Shown here: piece by piece, positions 11,541-23,884 of the stretch
Layout: every line of letters begins with the position of its first letter
Numbering within the stretch: the stretch's first letter is position 1
Source of the DNA: Cepaea nemoralis
Lineage: Eukaryota > Mollusca > Gastropoda > Stylommatophora > Helicidae
DNA: 64,000 nucleotides
Direction of reading: 5' to 3'
Assembly: GCA_014155875.1 (NCBI GenBank)
Contig: JACEFZ010021781.1
Span: 380,501 to 444,500, forward strand
The notes under the pieces: model-generated
Told to the model about the DNA's origin: nothing
Seen by the model: the letters and a program-made list of their open reading frames with translations, nothing else
The model's database searches: none
Position numbers and translations under genes: made by a program

Positions 11541-12365
11541 AGTCGCTCCCATAACAACCGTCCGGAAAACCTCTCTATCATGAGCAAGATGTCCAGCATC
11601 CAATCACTTATCTGGAGATCATGCGCCACATCCTGCATCCATCTTCTCTTTGGCCTTTCTCTTCCCCTCGATCTTTCTAGTTGTCATGATGTTCTCCAAT
11701 CCTCTCTTTTCATCACATGACCAAAACAAGCTGTTTTCTTCTTTCTTATTGTTGTATATAATGTTCTAGTTTCATTAGCCTCTTTCAGGCAGTAGTTGTT
11801 AGTTACTTTGGCAGTCCAAGAGATTCGCAACATTCATCTCAGCAACCACATCTCTGTTGCTTTCAATCTCTTCTTAATTTGTTCATTTACATTCTAAGAT
11901 TCACAGCCATACAGCAAAATAGGTTCTATATAGCCCTTCAGCACTCTCTTTCTTACATTCAATGATATTGACTTATTGCATAATATATTCTTCATTTTCT
12001 GAAATGCAGTCTTTGCTTGCCCAATTCTGCTCTTAATCTCTGTTGTGCATCTTCTATCTGATGTTATAAATGTCCCTAGGTATTTACAACTATCCACTTG
12101 GTGAAGAATTTTCCCTTCTATCTCTATTTCACATCTGGGTATCACCTTTTCTTTGATATCACCAATGTTACTGTTTTCTTGATATTCAAGGAGAGTCCTT
12201 TCTTCGCACTCTCTGTTACTACAATATCAAACAATTGTTGTAGATCTTTTGTATTATCCGCCATCAATACTATGTCATCTGCATAGCGTATATTATTTAT
12301 ATTATAACCTCCAAATATTATTCCTGGCTTCTCTTTGATCTCTCTCAATATTATATATGGCAGGG
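11541..12365 (-). mobile_element. Second RTE-A-like fragment, RT C-terminus and 3' end
   Basis: Two overlapping minus-strand frames, 12348-12142 and 12145-11894, carry INNIRYADDIVLMADN (the YADD catalytic motif), then KYLGTFITSDRRC and RVLKGYIEPILLYGCES, the usual RTE thumb block. A frameshift separates them. The 3' part down to 11541 is non-coding. It lies head to tail with the previous copy, and no clear target duplication was found. Confidence 0.8.
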
Positions 12366-12419
12366 TAATCTTCTCTCACCATAAATTGTTTCATTGTACA
12401 AGGGACATAAGAGATACAC

Positions 12420-12580
12420 TATGTGTGAAAGTTGGGAGACAAAATATAAAAATAATCTGTGTTATTCTGATGACATCGTTCTTACAGGTATCATAACCAC
12501 TTTTGAAAAGAAATGGTTACAGCTAAACAGTACAAAAACTAAAATTTTGATTACAAATATGAATTAAAAAACAGATGCAC
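12420..12580 (+). pseudogene. RT fragment with a YSDD motif
   Basis: A short + strand stretch reads NNLCYSDDIVLTGI..KKWLQLNSTKTKILITN, which resembles the palm motif and following helix of a non-LTR reverse transcriptase, with S in place of A in YADD. The rest, to 13010, shows nothing recognisable. Confidence 0.45.
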
Positions 12581-13019
12581 AATAACAGCAAACAGTATAA
12601 AGTAGTCAGCTTGTACAGCATTAGAAAAAATGCTAGCGTTGAAACAAATAGAATCAATTACCTAGTGTTTTAACAGCTGGAACAAGTAACAGGTAGTTGC
12701 AGAAAAAGCCAATCAAAAGAATTTTATTAGACGAACATTCTGTGCAGTATACCCATGGCCATGGGAGTAAGGAATAGGTTGAGGATGTTACATAATGTCC
12801 ATTGTTGTATACCCCAACGCATGTCCCATCCTAGAATGCTATACATTTATGGGTGGCTAAGAAGATCAAGATCCAAGTACTGCTAGGGGCCAGTTCACAG
12901 TGACAGATGATTACCTATATCAGGTCAAGACTATCACCAAGTCTGGTTAATTATGAGATGAGAGGGTCCGGAGTAACCTGTGACAGCTGGGAAGATGCAC
13001 ATTATTTGTATCTGAGATA

Positions 13020-14422
13020 TAGGTTGACGTAAGATAACACACTGGATGGGTTGGGACAGAAGTTTACATGAAGAGAACATGCTGGATGGGTTGGGACAGA
13101 TGTTTACATGAAGAGAACATGCTGGATTGGTTGGGACAGAAGTTGACAGGAGAACATTTTGGACAGGTTGGGGCAGAAGTTGACAGGATGAGAACATGCA
13201 GGATGGGTTGGGGCAGAAGTTGACAGGAGGAGAACATGCTGGATGGGTTGGGACAGAAGTTTACATGAAGAGAACATGCAGGATGGGTTGGGACAGAAGT
13301 TGACAGGAGAACATGCTGGATGGGTTGTGACAGAAGTTGACAGGAGAACATGCTGGATGGGTTGGGACAGAAGTTGACAGGAGAACATGCTGCATGGGTT
13401 GGGACAGAAGTTGACAGGAGAACATGCTGGATGGGTTGGGACAGAAGTTGACAGGAGAACATGCTGGATGGGTTGGGACAGAAGTTGACAGGAGAACATG
13501 CTGCATGGGTTGGGACAGAAGTTGACAGGAGAACATGCTGGATGGGTTGGGACAGAAGTTGACAGGAGAACATGCTGGATGGGTTGGGACAGAAGTTGAC
13601 AGGAGAACATGCTGCATGGGTTGGGACAGAAGTTGACAGGAGAACATGCTGGATGGGTTGGGACAGGAAGTTGACAGGAGAACATGCTGGATGGGTTGGG
13701 ACAGAAGTTGACAGGAGAACATGCTGCATGGGTTGGGACAGAAGTTGACAGGAGAACATGCTGGATGGTTGGGACAGAAGTTGACAGGAGAACATGCTGG
13801 ATGGGTTGGGACAGAAGTTGACAGGAGAACATGCTGGATGGGTTGGGACAGAAGTTGACAGGAGAACATGCTGGATGGGTTGGGACAGAAGTTGACAGGA
13901 GAACATGCTGGATGGGTTGGGACAGAAGTTGACAGGAGAACATGCTGCATGGGTTGGGACAGAAGTTGACAGGAGAACATGCTGGATGGGTTGGGACAGA
14001 AGTTGACAGGAGAACATGCTGGATGGGTTGGGACAGAAGTTGACAGGAGAACATGCTGGATGGGTTGTGACAGAAGTTGACAGGAGAACATGCTGGATGG
14101 GTTGGGACAGAAGTTGACAGGAGAACATGCTGCATGGGTTGGGACAGAAGTTGACAGGAGAACATGCTGGATGGGTTGGGACAGAAGTTGACAGGAGAAC
14201 ATGCTGGATGGGTTGGGACAGAAGTTGACAGGAGAACATGCTGCATGGGTTGGGACAGAAGTTGACAGGAGAACATGCTGCATGGGTTGGGACAGAAGTT
14301 GACAGGAGAACATGCTGCATGGGTTGGGACAGAAGTTGACAGGAGAACATGCTGGATGGGTTGTGACAGAAGTTGACAGGAAAATAACATGCTGGATGGG
14401 TTGTGACAGAAGTTGACAGGAG
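13020..14422. repeat. 37-bp minisatellite, about 37 copies
   Basis: The core unit is AACATGCTGGATGGGTTGGG followed by ACAGAAGTTGACAGGAG. The first few units (13020-13330) are longer and divergent; the rest are nearly identical. A G-to-C variant (CTGCATGG) appears at 13393, 13504, 13615 and 13727, a 111-bp spacing equal to three units. Because 37 is not divisible by three and the unit lacks stops on the minus strand, all three minus frames stay open for 350-444 codons and repeat every 37 residues. No start context, splice site or family supports coding. Confidence 0.97.
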
Positions 14423-14429
14423 GATAGCA

Positions 14430-15560
14430 GATCCCCACAGACGGAAATCCCTTACAGATTGATATCCAAAATATGGCTTATTCAGTCACAGGAGTATTAA
14501 TCTAAAGATGGCATGGACCCTAATTATAATTTCTCTTTTGAGGTTGAACAGGGTAGGGTAATGGAAAAAAGGAAGGATGGCATCGCTCTTGATGATTCTG
14601 TGTTAAATCATTAGCACTTCATTCAGTATTCCCTATAGTAGATCATCACTGAGGAGGAGGAAGCAGAGAAGAACACCATTACAACTGGAAAGATTGAGGG
14701 TGAGAGACACAAAAGAAAAAATATCAGATTGATTAGAAGATGTTCAACATTTGAATTTATCAAGAACATAGGAAACGTGTTTTGTGCTGACATGATTGCC
14801 TGCATAATCTGGCAAGGCACCTAATATGACAAGGTATTCTCAATTGTTTTACCTTGCATTCTGAAGCCAAAACATCTGAGGTTATTGACTAACCTGGTTT
14901 GCAATCCCCTAGCATCACAGACACACACAATGTGTTACTGTTACAATTAGGTTGTTAATTTCTTTGAAATGTTACTAGTGCAACAACCTATTTATAACCT
15001 GCGTTTTTCTTTTCCAAATGTAAAGGGATCTTTGGCATGTGCAACTTTCTTTTCCTATATTTTCCCTTTATCTTAGAAAGGCAGACATTCGATCCATCAT
15101 CCTGAGATTATTGGGGAGTGTGACATGTTCATGTTGTAAAAACGTAATTCATCTGGCTCTTGTATGAACTCTTTCTAGCTGGAGGCGGTCCACCATACCC
15201 CCAAGTCAGTTACCCCAATATTGAGGGAATGATGATGAAGTTGTGAAGATTACTTTTAAGTATATTAGTTGTTTCTTAGTTCAAGCTTCAATTCTTGTAC
15301 AAGGTAGTGGCCGTATACTTTACCTCTTCATAATTGTATCATAGTATTGGTTGTTTAATTCCTTTAATCTTGTCACTTTTGAAGGCAACAATTGAAGTTT
15401 GTTGGACTGGATTACTCTATACTATTAGAACTACATGACTGAGCAGTATTGGGACAATCGTAACAATATCTGTGTTGATATAGACTGTTTAGAATTCTAG
15501 GCAGATAAATATGTATATCAATTAGAGAAGTGAATAGGACAGATGAAATACCAATCCATC
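14430..15560. other. No recognisable feature
   Basis: AT-rich, apparently unique sequence. Only short open frames without domains are present on either strand. Confidence 0.5.
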
Positions 15561-15564
15561 CATC

Positions 15565-15830
15565 ATGTGCCATGTCAGTAAGCATGGGTGGTCATGATCT
15601 GTAATTAGGCAAATCATGATAAACTAGGCAACTTTAAAGAAGGTAGTTTGCCGTTGCTTTCCTTCTTGGCAGTGACCGTACTGGCCGGGTGACCATAGCC
15701 ATTGTCTCGTTAAAGAGATCACCTGCCTACCGTAGCAAAACTTGAGACCATAACCAACTACTATCTGTCGGCTGCCCTCAAAATTTCATTCACCACCTAC
15801 CTTCCATGGTTTCTTGTGAACAACTTCTGA
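15565..15830 (-). mobile_element. RTE-A 5' UTR fragment
   Basis: The stretch AGGTAGTTTGCCGTTGCTTT, then TGGCAGTGACC, GAGACCATAACC and ACTATCTGTCGGCTG, matches 11215-11360 in the same order. It is the 5' non-coding region of RTE-A without the coding part. RTE copies normally lose their 5' end, so an isolated 5' region implies a later deletion or rearrangement. Confidence 0.7.
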
Positions 15831-16306
15831 AAACGAGTACGAAATAACCATACATCCTCCCCAGAAATGAAAAAACTTGTGTGTCCCCTGAAGAAAGATG
15901 CGTTACTTCGTACGAATATGAAATAATCACACATAATTCCCAGAAATACACGAACACTGGAAATACCAAAAACTATGGAAACATTACTCTATAAGATATT
16001 CAAATAGGAAATAATAATATTCATTTACCATCATGCTAAATTTGCCTGTTAAAAATAAAAGCATTTGTGGTGGATGAATGACTGTGATGGATGACTTCAC
16101 TGATTTGTGAAATCCTGGTTATAGCTTTGTATGGCACCAGCTGTTTCCTCAACAACACAATCTCAAGTCATGTGCTAGTCTCCACAAGTCAGTTTAATAT
16201 GTGACTTTGCTTTAAATAAAATAGGCACATAGCCACATAACACCAACCACCTAGTAACAGAATGAAGAGATGCATGTTTTTTTCACATTGTAATGGATTC
16301 ACAACA

Positions 16307-16609
16307 CACTCCCCCCCCCCCCCCCCCCCCCCCACACACACACACATATATAACTGTAGAGGAGCAGCTGACCGAGTGGCTAGGATGCTGGATTCTCCCT
16401 TGGCAGACCCAGGTTCAAATTCTTGGTAACATGTGGATTTTTTCTGTCAGGGGCAAAAAGAAAACTCTAACCTGTACAGTTTGCTGCGAGACTGCACTAG
16501 CTAGGCGGCCTGAATTCCTCAGGCTCAAGCGCACCCCCACCCCCCCCCCCCCCACACACACACACACACACACAGAGAGAGACAGACAGAGAGAGAGAGA
16601 GAGAGAGAG
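16307..16609 (+). mobile_element. SINE-A copy flanked by poly-C, CA and GA tracts
   Basis: The A box (CTGACCGAGTGGC, 16367-16380) and B box (GGTTCAAATTC, about 16411) are followed by the SINE-A body (GGGGCAAAAAGAAAA, GACTGCACTAGCTAGGCGG, CCTCAGGCTCAAG). Before it lie a poly-C run (16310-16333) and a CA run; after it lie poly-C, CA and GA runs to 16609. From 16610 to 17220 nothing else is recognised. Confidence 0.75.
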
Positions 16610-17221
16610 GTACTATATTAGCAGTAAATGAGTTTTTGTTTAAAAATGTAACTGTAATAAAGCATGAATTATTAACTGTATTGGAAATGTTAGTTTATTG
16701 ATTCCTGGACTTAATTGTGAGCCAGAGTTTACAATTAATCTAAGTGAAACCAGTTGTGTTGTGTAATGGCTGTTTGATAAAGATATGTAGCAGTAAGTCT
16801 ACAAATGCTTCATCTGTTAGAGACCAACATTTTGTTTCATACTAAATAGAGGTGCACATTAGTATTTAGATGAGAATAGTGTATACTGTACTTTGGAAGG
16901 CTGAAGTTTACAAGCAAGTGAAGCATTCTGTTTTCATCTCTTTTCTGTTTCAGAATCCTTCCGGGTTGTCAGCTGTTTTCTATCTTTGGTAATTTGTTTG
17001 CTGTTAACTCCTTCTGGTTCAATTCTATAGTGTCCCACAATCTTCTTGACATTTTCCACCCTTGTACTTTGGACAAATATGTGTGTCTTTGTAATAGATT
17101 CAATTAGTTTCATAGAATGAACCCTTAGTGTGTGCATGCATTTGACATACGATGATTCAACTTGGGCGCTTAACACTTATAGAACTGTTCAGTTTTCACC
17201 ATTCTTCAAACTTGATATACC

Positions 17222-17266
17222 CCAGCAGTCTCATTAGTGACCTGATTATACAGGCAGCAGTCTTAC
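17222..17266. repeat. First units of a 31-bp tandem repeat
   Basis: CAGCAGTCTCATTAGTGACCTGATTATA followed by a partial unit is the same repeat as the array at 17483-17690. The array appears to have been split by the poly-C tract (17266-17293) and the SINE-B copy. Confidence 0.6.
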
Positions 17267-17292
17267 CCCCCCCCCCCCCCCCCCCCCCCCCC

Positions 17293-17482
17293 CATATCCT
17301 TTACAGGACATCGCTGTCAACATCAGCATCTTTCAGCTGATTGATGATTTCTTGGCAAGATTACACTCAGTAGTTTGCCATTGCTTTCTAAGTGACCGGT
17401 TCACATACCCCGTAAGTTACAGATGCGAAGAGAACCGCTACTGATTCTCGCTTAACATCACATTACTTACGAGAGTATATTA
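17293..17482 (-). mobile_element. SINE-B copy, minus strand
   Basis: ATATCCTTTACAG at its start is the reverse complement of the family's 3' end, followed by CATCTTTCAGCTG and the conserved block TAGTTTGCCATTGCTTTCT (17371-17389). The head, at about 17482, is truncated relative to the copy at 32312. Confidence 0.75.
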
Positions 17483-17690
17483 GTGAGTTGATATTACTGC
17501 AGAAGTCTCATTTGTGACCTGATATTACTGCAGCAGTCTCATTTGTGACCTGATTATACTGCAGCAGTCTCATTTGTGACCTGATATTACTGCAGAAGTC
17601 TCATTTGGGACCTGATATTACTGCAGCAGTCTCATTTGTGACCTGATATTACTGCAGCAATCTCATTTGTGACCTGATATTACTGCTTTC
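17483..17690. repeat. 31-bp tandem repeat, about six copies
   Basis: The unit CAGCAGTCTCATTTGTGACC plus TGATATTACTG repeats between 17483 and 17690 with few changes. There are no conserved-repeat/unique-spacer features, so it is a minisatellite and not a CRISPR array. From 17691 to 18235 nothing is recognised. Confidence 0.85.
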
Positions 17691-18235
17691 ATCCTTTTGC
17701 CTAGAGATGTGACAGTTATTAGTTTATCTACAAACATTTCTGCAAGCATCTGCCCATGTGACACTCTGTTTGGCCATTTTGTTAGATGCCCATGCTTCTG
17801 GTAACTTCAGCTAAGGCCTGTGCTCATTTGTCATTTTGGTTCCAATGCTGGTGGCATGATTGTATGCACTTAAGACCAGCAAGACTGATGAGTTAACTCA
17901 GCCTCATCTAAATAAGTTTTAGTTTTCTTCACAGAAAAGGTACGAATGAAGGGAGCTGGTTATATCAACTTGTATACCTGTGACCTAGTATATGTGATGG
18001 AATAACACTGCACACCCCTACACCTGTATCCTCCATAGGATAATACACAACTGTAACACAAATCCTCTGTATAGAGTGACAGGAATTCTTCCCTGGGCTT
18101 GCATCCCTCATTGGAGCTCAGGTTTTCAGTCAACTCTTGCCAAGTTCTTTCCTATTTTGTCTCCAGGATTTCCCTCCATGTCCTCTCCATAATATTAATC
18201 TGATTCTAATTCTCTTCTCTGTGCGCTTTTAGGTC

Positions 18236-18320
18236 CTATGGGAGTTGTGGTAGCGTAGTTGACTAGATGCTTCTCAGCTGGTCAAGGGTTCAAATCTTCA
18301 TAAGGCCAGATTTTTAAACA
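18236..18320 (+). mobile_element. Possible tRNA-derived SINE head
   Basis: GTGGTAGCGTAGTTGAC resembles a pol III A box, and AAGGGTTCAAATC, about 45 bp later, a B box. No second copy occurs in the window, so whether it belongs to a SINE family is unknown. Confidence 0.4.
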
Positions 18321-18578
18321 GGTTTTCTCAATGTATGTGTAATCCAGTGCCAGTGTCTTTCAACACCTCTTGATTCACTGGAATTTGTTAAGTTCTTTCC
18401 ATGAGCTGCCCATTGATAATTTTGTCATACCTGTTAGTCGTTCTAGTTTGAACAGGCACTAGTTAATTAATGTTTGTAGTTTCTTGGTGAACTGGTTTAG
18501 TTATTCTCCATGTTTCTTATCTCTACAGCAGAACTCATTTGACATTACTGTTACATTTACTAAGGTTAGTAATAGATT

Positions 18579-18819
18579 GCCGGCTTCCTGGCCTAGAGGT
18601 TAGCGGCTTTTCTCCGTAATCTCGTATACTCTCGTAAGTGACGTGACGACGGTGAGAATCTGCAGTGGTTCGAATCGTGTTGGTAACTTACGGGGTATGT
18701 GAGCCGGCAGCTCAGAAAGCAATGGCAAACTACTGAGCATAATCTTGCCAAGGAATCAACAATCAGCTGAAAGATGCTGATGTTGTCAGCAACTGTAAAG
18801 GATATGCAAACAAAAAACA
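18579..18819 (+). mobile_element. SINE-B copy with an 11-bp target duplication
   Basis: It starts GCCGGCTTCCTGG, has the pol III B-box-like GTGGTTCGAATCG, the conserved block AGAAAGCAATGGCAAACTAC and the 3' part CAGCTGAAAGATGCTG, and ends in an A-rich tail. AGTAATAGATT flanks it on both sides (18568-18578 and 18820-18830), so both ends are exact and this copy inserted as a unit by target-primed retrotransposition. Confidence 0.92.
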
Positions 18820-19390
18820 AGTAATAGATTAAATGTCTCATGACTTCCACAAATGTCCTTGTGTGAAAGTTTCTCGTACATTTTGTATTCTTATTTAATT
18901 AGTTCTGTCTGTTCTTCGAACTGTGTCTAGATTACTGTCTAAAGATTTGAACAATTTCACTTCGTGAAGTGAGGTTTCACCACAGGAAATCAGGTTAACA
19001 TTTGTTTAATTTATTCTCATTATGTTTATCTGTACCATATGAATTGTCATTGTTGTGGCCTCTCATCAAATGTGTTTAATTTATGGTGCATCTGATTTCA
19101 TGTTTGGAAAAGGAAGGCAGTGTCACCAGCAATTCCAGTCCACAAGCTGTTCTGTCAGTCTGTTGATTTCATTTCTATTGGTAGCTTGTGGTAGCTACTT
19201 TTGTCTTTGTTAATCCAGTATATAACTGGTAAGCATATTAAATATGACAAAAGGCATCCTTGCCTTACTTGTAGTCTTATTTCATATTTTCCCACATGTC
19301 CTCACATGTTGTCTTCTGTGGAATCCCATAGTGCCTCAGTAAATTATATATTCTGTAATATGCCAGAACTAGGAGCACTTTTGTTTCAAT

Positions 19391-20063
<673 letters not shown>

Positions 20064-20216
20064 TTTACTTACACACATATACACAGAACAAGAACGAAAG
20101 CACTTGATTTGATAAATCAGGACAGTGGCACACCTCCATGGGGGGTTCATACCTTAGAATTCCCTGATATCACGTGGCCATAAAACACCTGTATACTGTA
20201 ACTATGTATGAGAAGC

Positions 20217-20293
20217 AATCTTAGTATAGATGTCTTTTAGAAGTAATGTTAGTATAGATGTCTTTTAGAAGTAATGTTAGTATAGATGTCTTT
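20217..20293. repeat. 28-bp tandem repeat, 2.7 copies
   Basis: TTAGTATAGATGTCTTTTAG plus AAGTAATG occurs twice in full and once in part, nearly without change. From 20294 to 21600 the sequence is AT-rich with TA and TG dinucleotide runs near 20870-20910 and no gene. Confidence 0.9.
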
Positions 20294-21599
20294 CCCTGTT
20301 TCAATGATATGGTTTCATCATAATAGAAGTGTTTAAGCAGATGTATAATAAAGTGAGGATTTTGTTTTGGATCTGTTTCATTACCATTTGTTGTATGGTA
20401 TTGTTAATGTCATGTTCTTGCACTTTACGTACACCGTCTCATATCCTGTTTATATTAATATCATTAGTTTCTTAAATATTTAGTCAGGTGTTTGTTGTAT
20501 TGCGTTATGACATGTATTTTATGAGGTACTAATTGAGTGGTTTAACTTTGAAGTACACAAATTATTAATGTAGCATTTTTGCAGGTATTGGTAAGAAAAA
20601 TAAGTAAGAGCTCTCAGAAATCACAGGCCAAATTTTGCTACAGAAAACAAAATGCTGAGTAACACTTTCGTTGATACATGCTGTCTGCATATTGTTTCTG
20701 CAGCCCCTTGGGGCACTCAATAATAGTCTGTAAAATGGGGTCCTTTGATGTAAATTTGAAGAAACATCTTCCATGTCTTCCATACGATGACAGTGTGTGG
20801 CAGGTTTTTAATGATGCTTTGAATTGTTTTTGTTTAGAAAAGACAGTTTAAGAAAATAGCTAGTGTTTATATATATATATACACATATATCAGTGTGTGT
20901 GTGTGCGTGCTCTCGCGCAATGTCCACAAACCCTCACCATCCTTACACACATATGCCCACATAATACAGACACACTCACACCTTTCTCATACACATATAC
21001 GTACATTGTATATTCAAGAATATTAGTAAAAGGTTCTATATGTTTAATTTCAATGGCATTCTTATAAATGTTTGTCAGGCATATAACACACTGTATGGTT
21101 TGTATTCTGTTCAACCCACTAAATTGTCTGTATAACTTATTAGCACCGTACACATGAACTTACAGTTTTTATAAATATGTACATGACATGTTTTCATTAA
21201 TAGATTTACAACACATACCAGTATCCATTGGTTATGTTGGTTTTGCTGTTATTGTTTTCTGCCTGCACAAATGTATGCCAGTCCTGCTCTGTCTGTGACA
21301 TTTCAATGTACAGATCTTTTCATGTTGGTTCATGTCATGTCGTTTATTCAGGACATTGCCTGCTCCTGTCTAAAAGTAAGGTCATCATCACTCAGGCATA
21401 CAAATGTTATGAATGGTTGCATTAAAAATAAATGATTGTAAATTCCATCTGTGACTTATCCTTTCAATCATCATTAGTTGAAATATTAGTGTTTTCTTAC
21501 AAGTGTGGTAGACTTGTATTTGCTTTGTCTATTCTTATTGTTCTAGACTTGTTTGTGTGAATGTTCAGACTTGTTAGTTAGCCTGTTGTTCTGCAACCG

Positions 21600-21782
21600 T
21601 TATATTGCCTGCCTCTAACTTTTCTACGGCTGATCTTTCCAGTTGTGACAGTATTTCCCAGTGCCTGTTTTTTCATTACACCACCAAAACAACTGTCTCT
21701 TTTGTGTTAAAGCTGTATATAATGCTCTAGTGCCATTAGCCTCTTCCAGGTAAACATTGTTAGTTACTCTGGCAGTCCAAAG
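21600..21782 (-). mobile_element. RTE fragment, left side of the LTR element insertion
   Basis: The segment ending TAGTTACTCTGGCAGTCC matches the RTE-A-type 3' region at 11740-11830. Its continuation is found at 29523, on the far side of the LTR retrotransposon. CAAAG at 21778-21782 is the left target duplication. Confidence 0.8.
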
Positions 21783-23832
21783 TGTCGTGATAAGTACATT
21801 CTCTCTACTATAGTGTCTTGAGAGATTATACTTCTGTAGTGTCGTCCCAGGAGTGAGGGGAATCAACACCCACATTTGATTAAAACCCATATCATATTCA
21901 GGAGAAATCCACTAGATTCCGCCCACAACACTCCGTCAGTCTGTAGACAACTCTTTCTCTCTCACTCTCTATCAACACTGGATTGTGCCCCCTCTCATTC
22001 TACCCCAAAACAACATACTCTACAACTCTAGCTTCTAAAAATTAATAACAATTAATTTATTTAAAAAAAAAAAAGAAGAGTTGTATGTGAGAAGTGTAAG
22101 CGTGGAATGTGTGTTGTATACTCTAGTGTAAATGTAGAAATCAGACCACAAAGCTCAGGATCAGAGTCCACTCATCATGGCAAGGATTACACGACATCAT
22201 AATAGTCAGCACAATTGACCTCACCAAACGATGCGTCTCTCCCGCCAGACGTTGTCCACCTCCAGGAGCTTTGATAACCACGATGCTTGGTCACCACTTA
22301 AATATACAGTCTGGGACTGATCCTACCTTGTTCCTAAACACTGTTCCTAAATGTTTATAGAAACTGAGACCACACAATTCCTGCACAGTGAAAAGCGGAA
22401 CACTGTCCCATGAACATGACATTCTTCCTTCCTACGAAAATGTTCTAAAGTTTTCACTCTTAAAACAGTCATTGTACATAGTCTCATATGAATCTCTTAA
22501 TTTCCCAGATAAGTCCTAATGTTCTAATTTCCTTGTTATGTGGAACAAACACTCTCTAAAGTTTTGGTTTCATGTAGTGTGAAAGTCAATCACTACTGTT
22601 CTAGTTATCAGTGGAGTGAAAATCCATCACTACTGGTTTATTCACGAATGGTGTGAAAACTAAAAACCATTACTATGTTGCTGTCCACAGGTAGTGTGAA
22701 ATACTATCACTAATGTTCTCAGTATTTATCCTGTAGGATACTTATATGATTCAGCTCCACAGAGCAATGTTATTTCAAACCTTTTCTAGCATAGGCCCAG
22801 TGAGAAAGTCGCTGACTAATCCTCCTGCACCAAAAATATCCCGGATCTGACTTTTAAATGTTTCCGTGGTTTTCATCTTAACCTGCGGGAACCTGTGAAA
22901 TATAGAACACATCTGGTGAGAGCCACCCTGTCACTGATCCCTATTAGATGAGCGTAGGCCACTGGCCTCGCTCAGATAAATAACAGTGAACCAAACTCTT
23001 TGTCATGGACAGATGAGCTCATCACATAGGTCTAAGTTAGAGTAAGACAAGGGAAGACCAAAATAGAAAGTGCAGGACCCCAGTAGCCACCCCACTGTAA
23101 GATCCCACCATTGGACATTTCCCCTATCCCCCAACCAACTTCAATCCTTTTAAATATCATCCCCCTTCACTATTCATAACCAGCTGAGCAAATTGATTTC
23201 CCATACTAGTTAATTTTAACAAGGCAACTTCCTACTGTCGCCGACACTCCTTGAACGACTAACCACAACACAACACTATGTTAATGACCTAAACTCTATT
23301 TATTCTTAGACTGCACTACATTATTCACATCTAATGTTTACTAGTAATTACCTTATGAAAACTCGAATCTTATCCTTGTCATAACAGACACATGTCCAAC
23401 CATGAAAAATGGATATTAACACGTTAGATTCTCTTTTCTACACCAGGATAGGGCTATTCGAATTACGTCCGCCTAGGTTGACTTTATTCTGCACACTAAC
23501 GGAAACCAGTTTAGTTTTCTCATTTCCAGTCGGGATTGTCCTAGTGACGTCCTTTGAAGTCACACAGGTGTCCCCAAGGGCAGACTATCTTGTCACTAAC
23601 CTCCAAGAGTAGTTTATCTCCCCCTTGGTACAACAAAAACAAAAGTTGTCTCCCTTCATTCTCCTGATCGGGCAAACATCATGCCAACGTTTCTTTTGAT
23701 GTAGGAGAATTCTCAAGGACTCCCGACTGTCTTGATCTCACCGTGACTAGAAGTAAACAACTTGCAGCTGCGAATCAGACTGTCTTTGTTATCTGTATCA
23801 TCTGATTGTTAAATTACAGTGATCTCGCGACA
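21783..23832 (-). repeat. 3' LTR of the Gmr1-type element (complete, 2050 bp)
   Basis: The LTR starts TGTCGTGA and ends TCGCGACA on the + strand, giving matching inverted ends. From 22180 to its right end it is repeated at 27855-29522. The first 397 bp (21783-22179) have no counterpart there because the other LTR is truncated. On the coding strand a purine-rich stretch (GGAAAAGAGTGAGATGG, about 23848-23864) lies between the pol stop and the LTR and may be the polypurine tract. The two LTRs differ by only a few percent by eye. Confidence 0.92.
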
Positions 23833-23884
23833 TAAGAGAGTAGTCCATCTCACTCTTTTCCACTGTAACTTCGATCCAGATAAT

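Noticed and set aside
13064..14438. Three overlapping Cys-rich open frames of 350-444 residues on the minus strand
   Set aside because: They are the three phases of a 37-bp tandem repeat without stops. There is no start context, splice site, domain or frame preference.
17483..17690. Regularly spaced 31-bp repeat resembling a CRISPR array
   Set aside because: Units are contiguous with no variable spacers, and the genome is eukaryotic.
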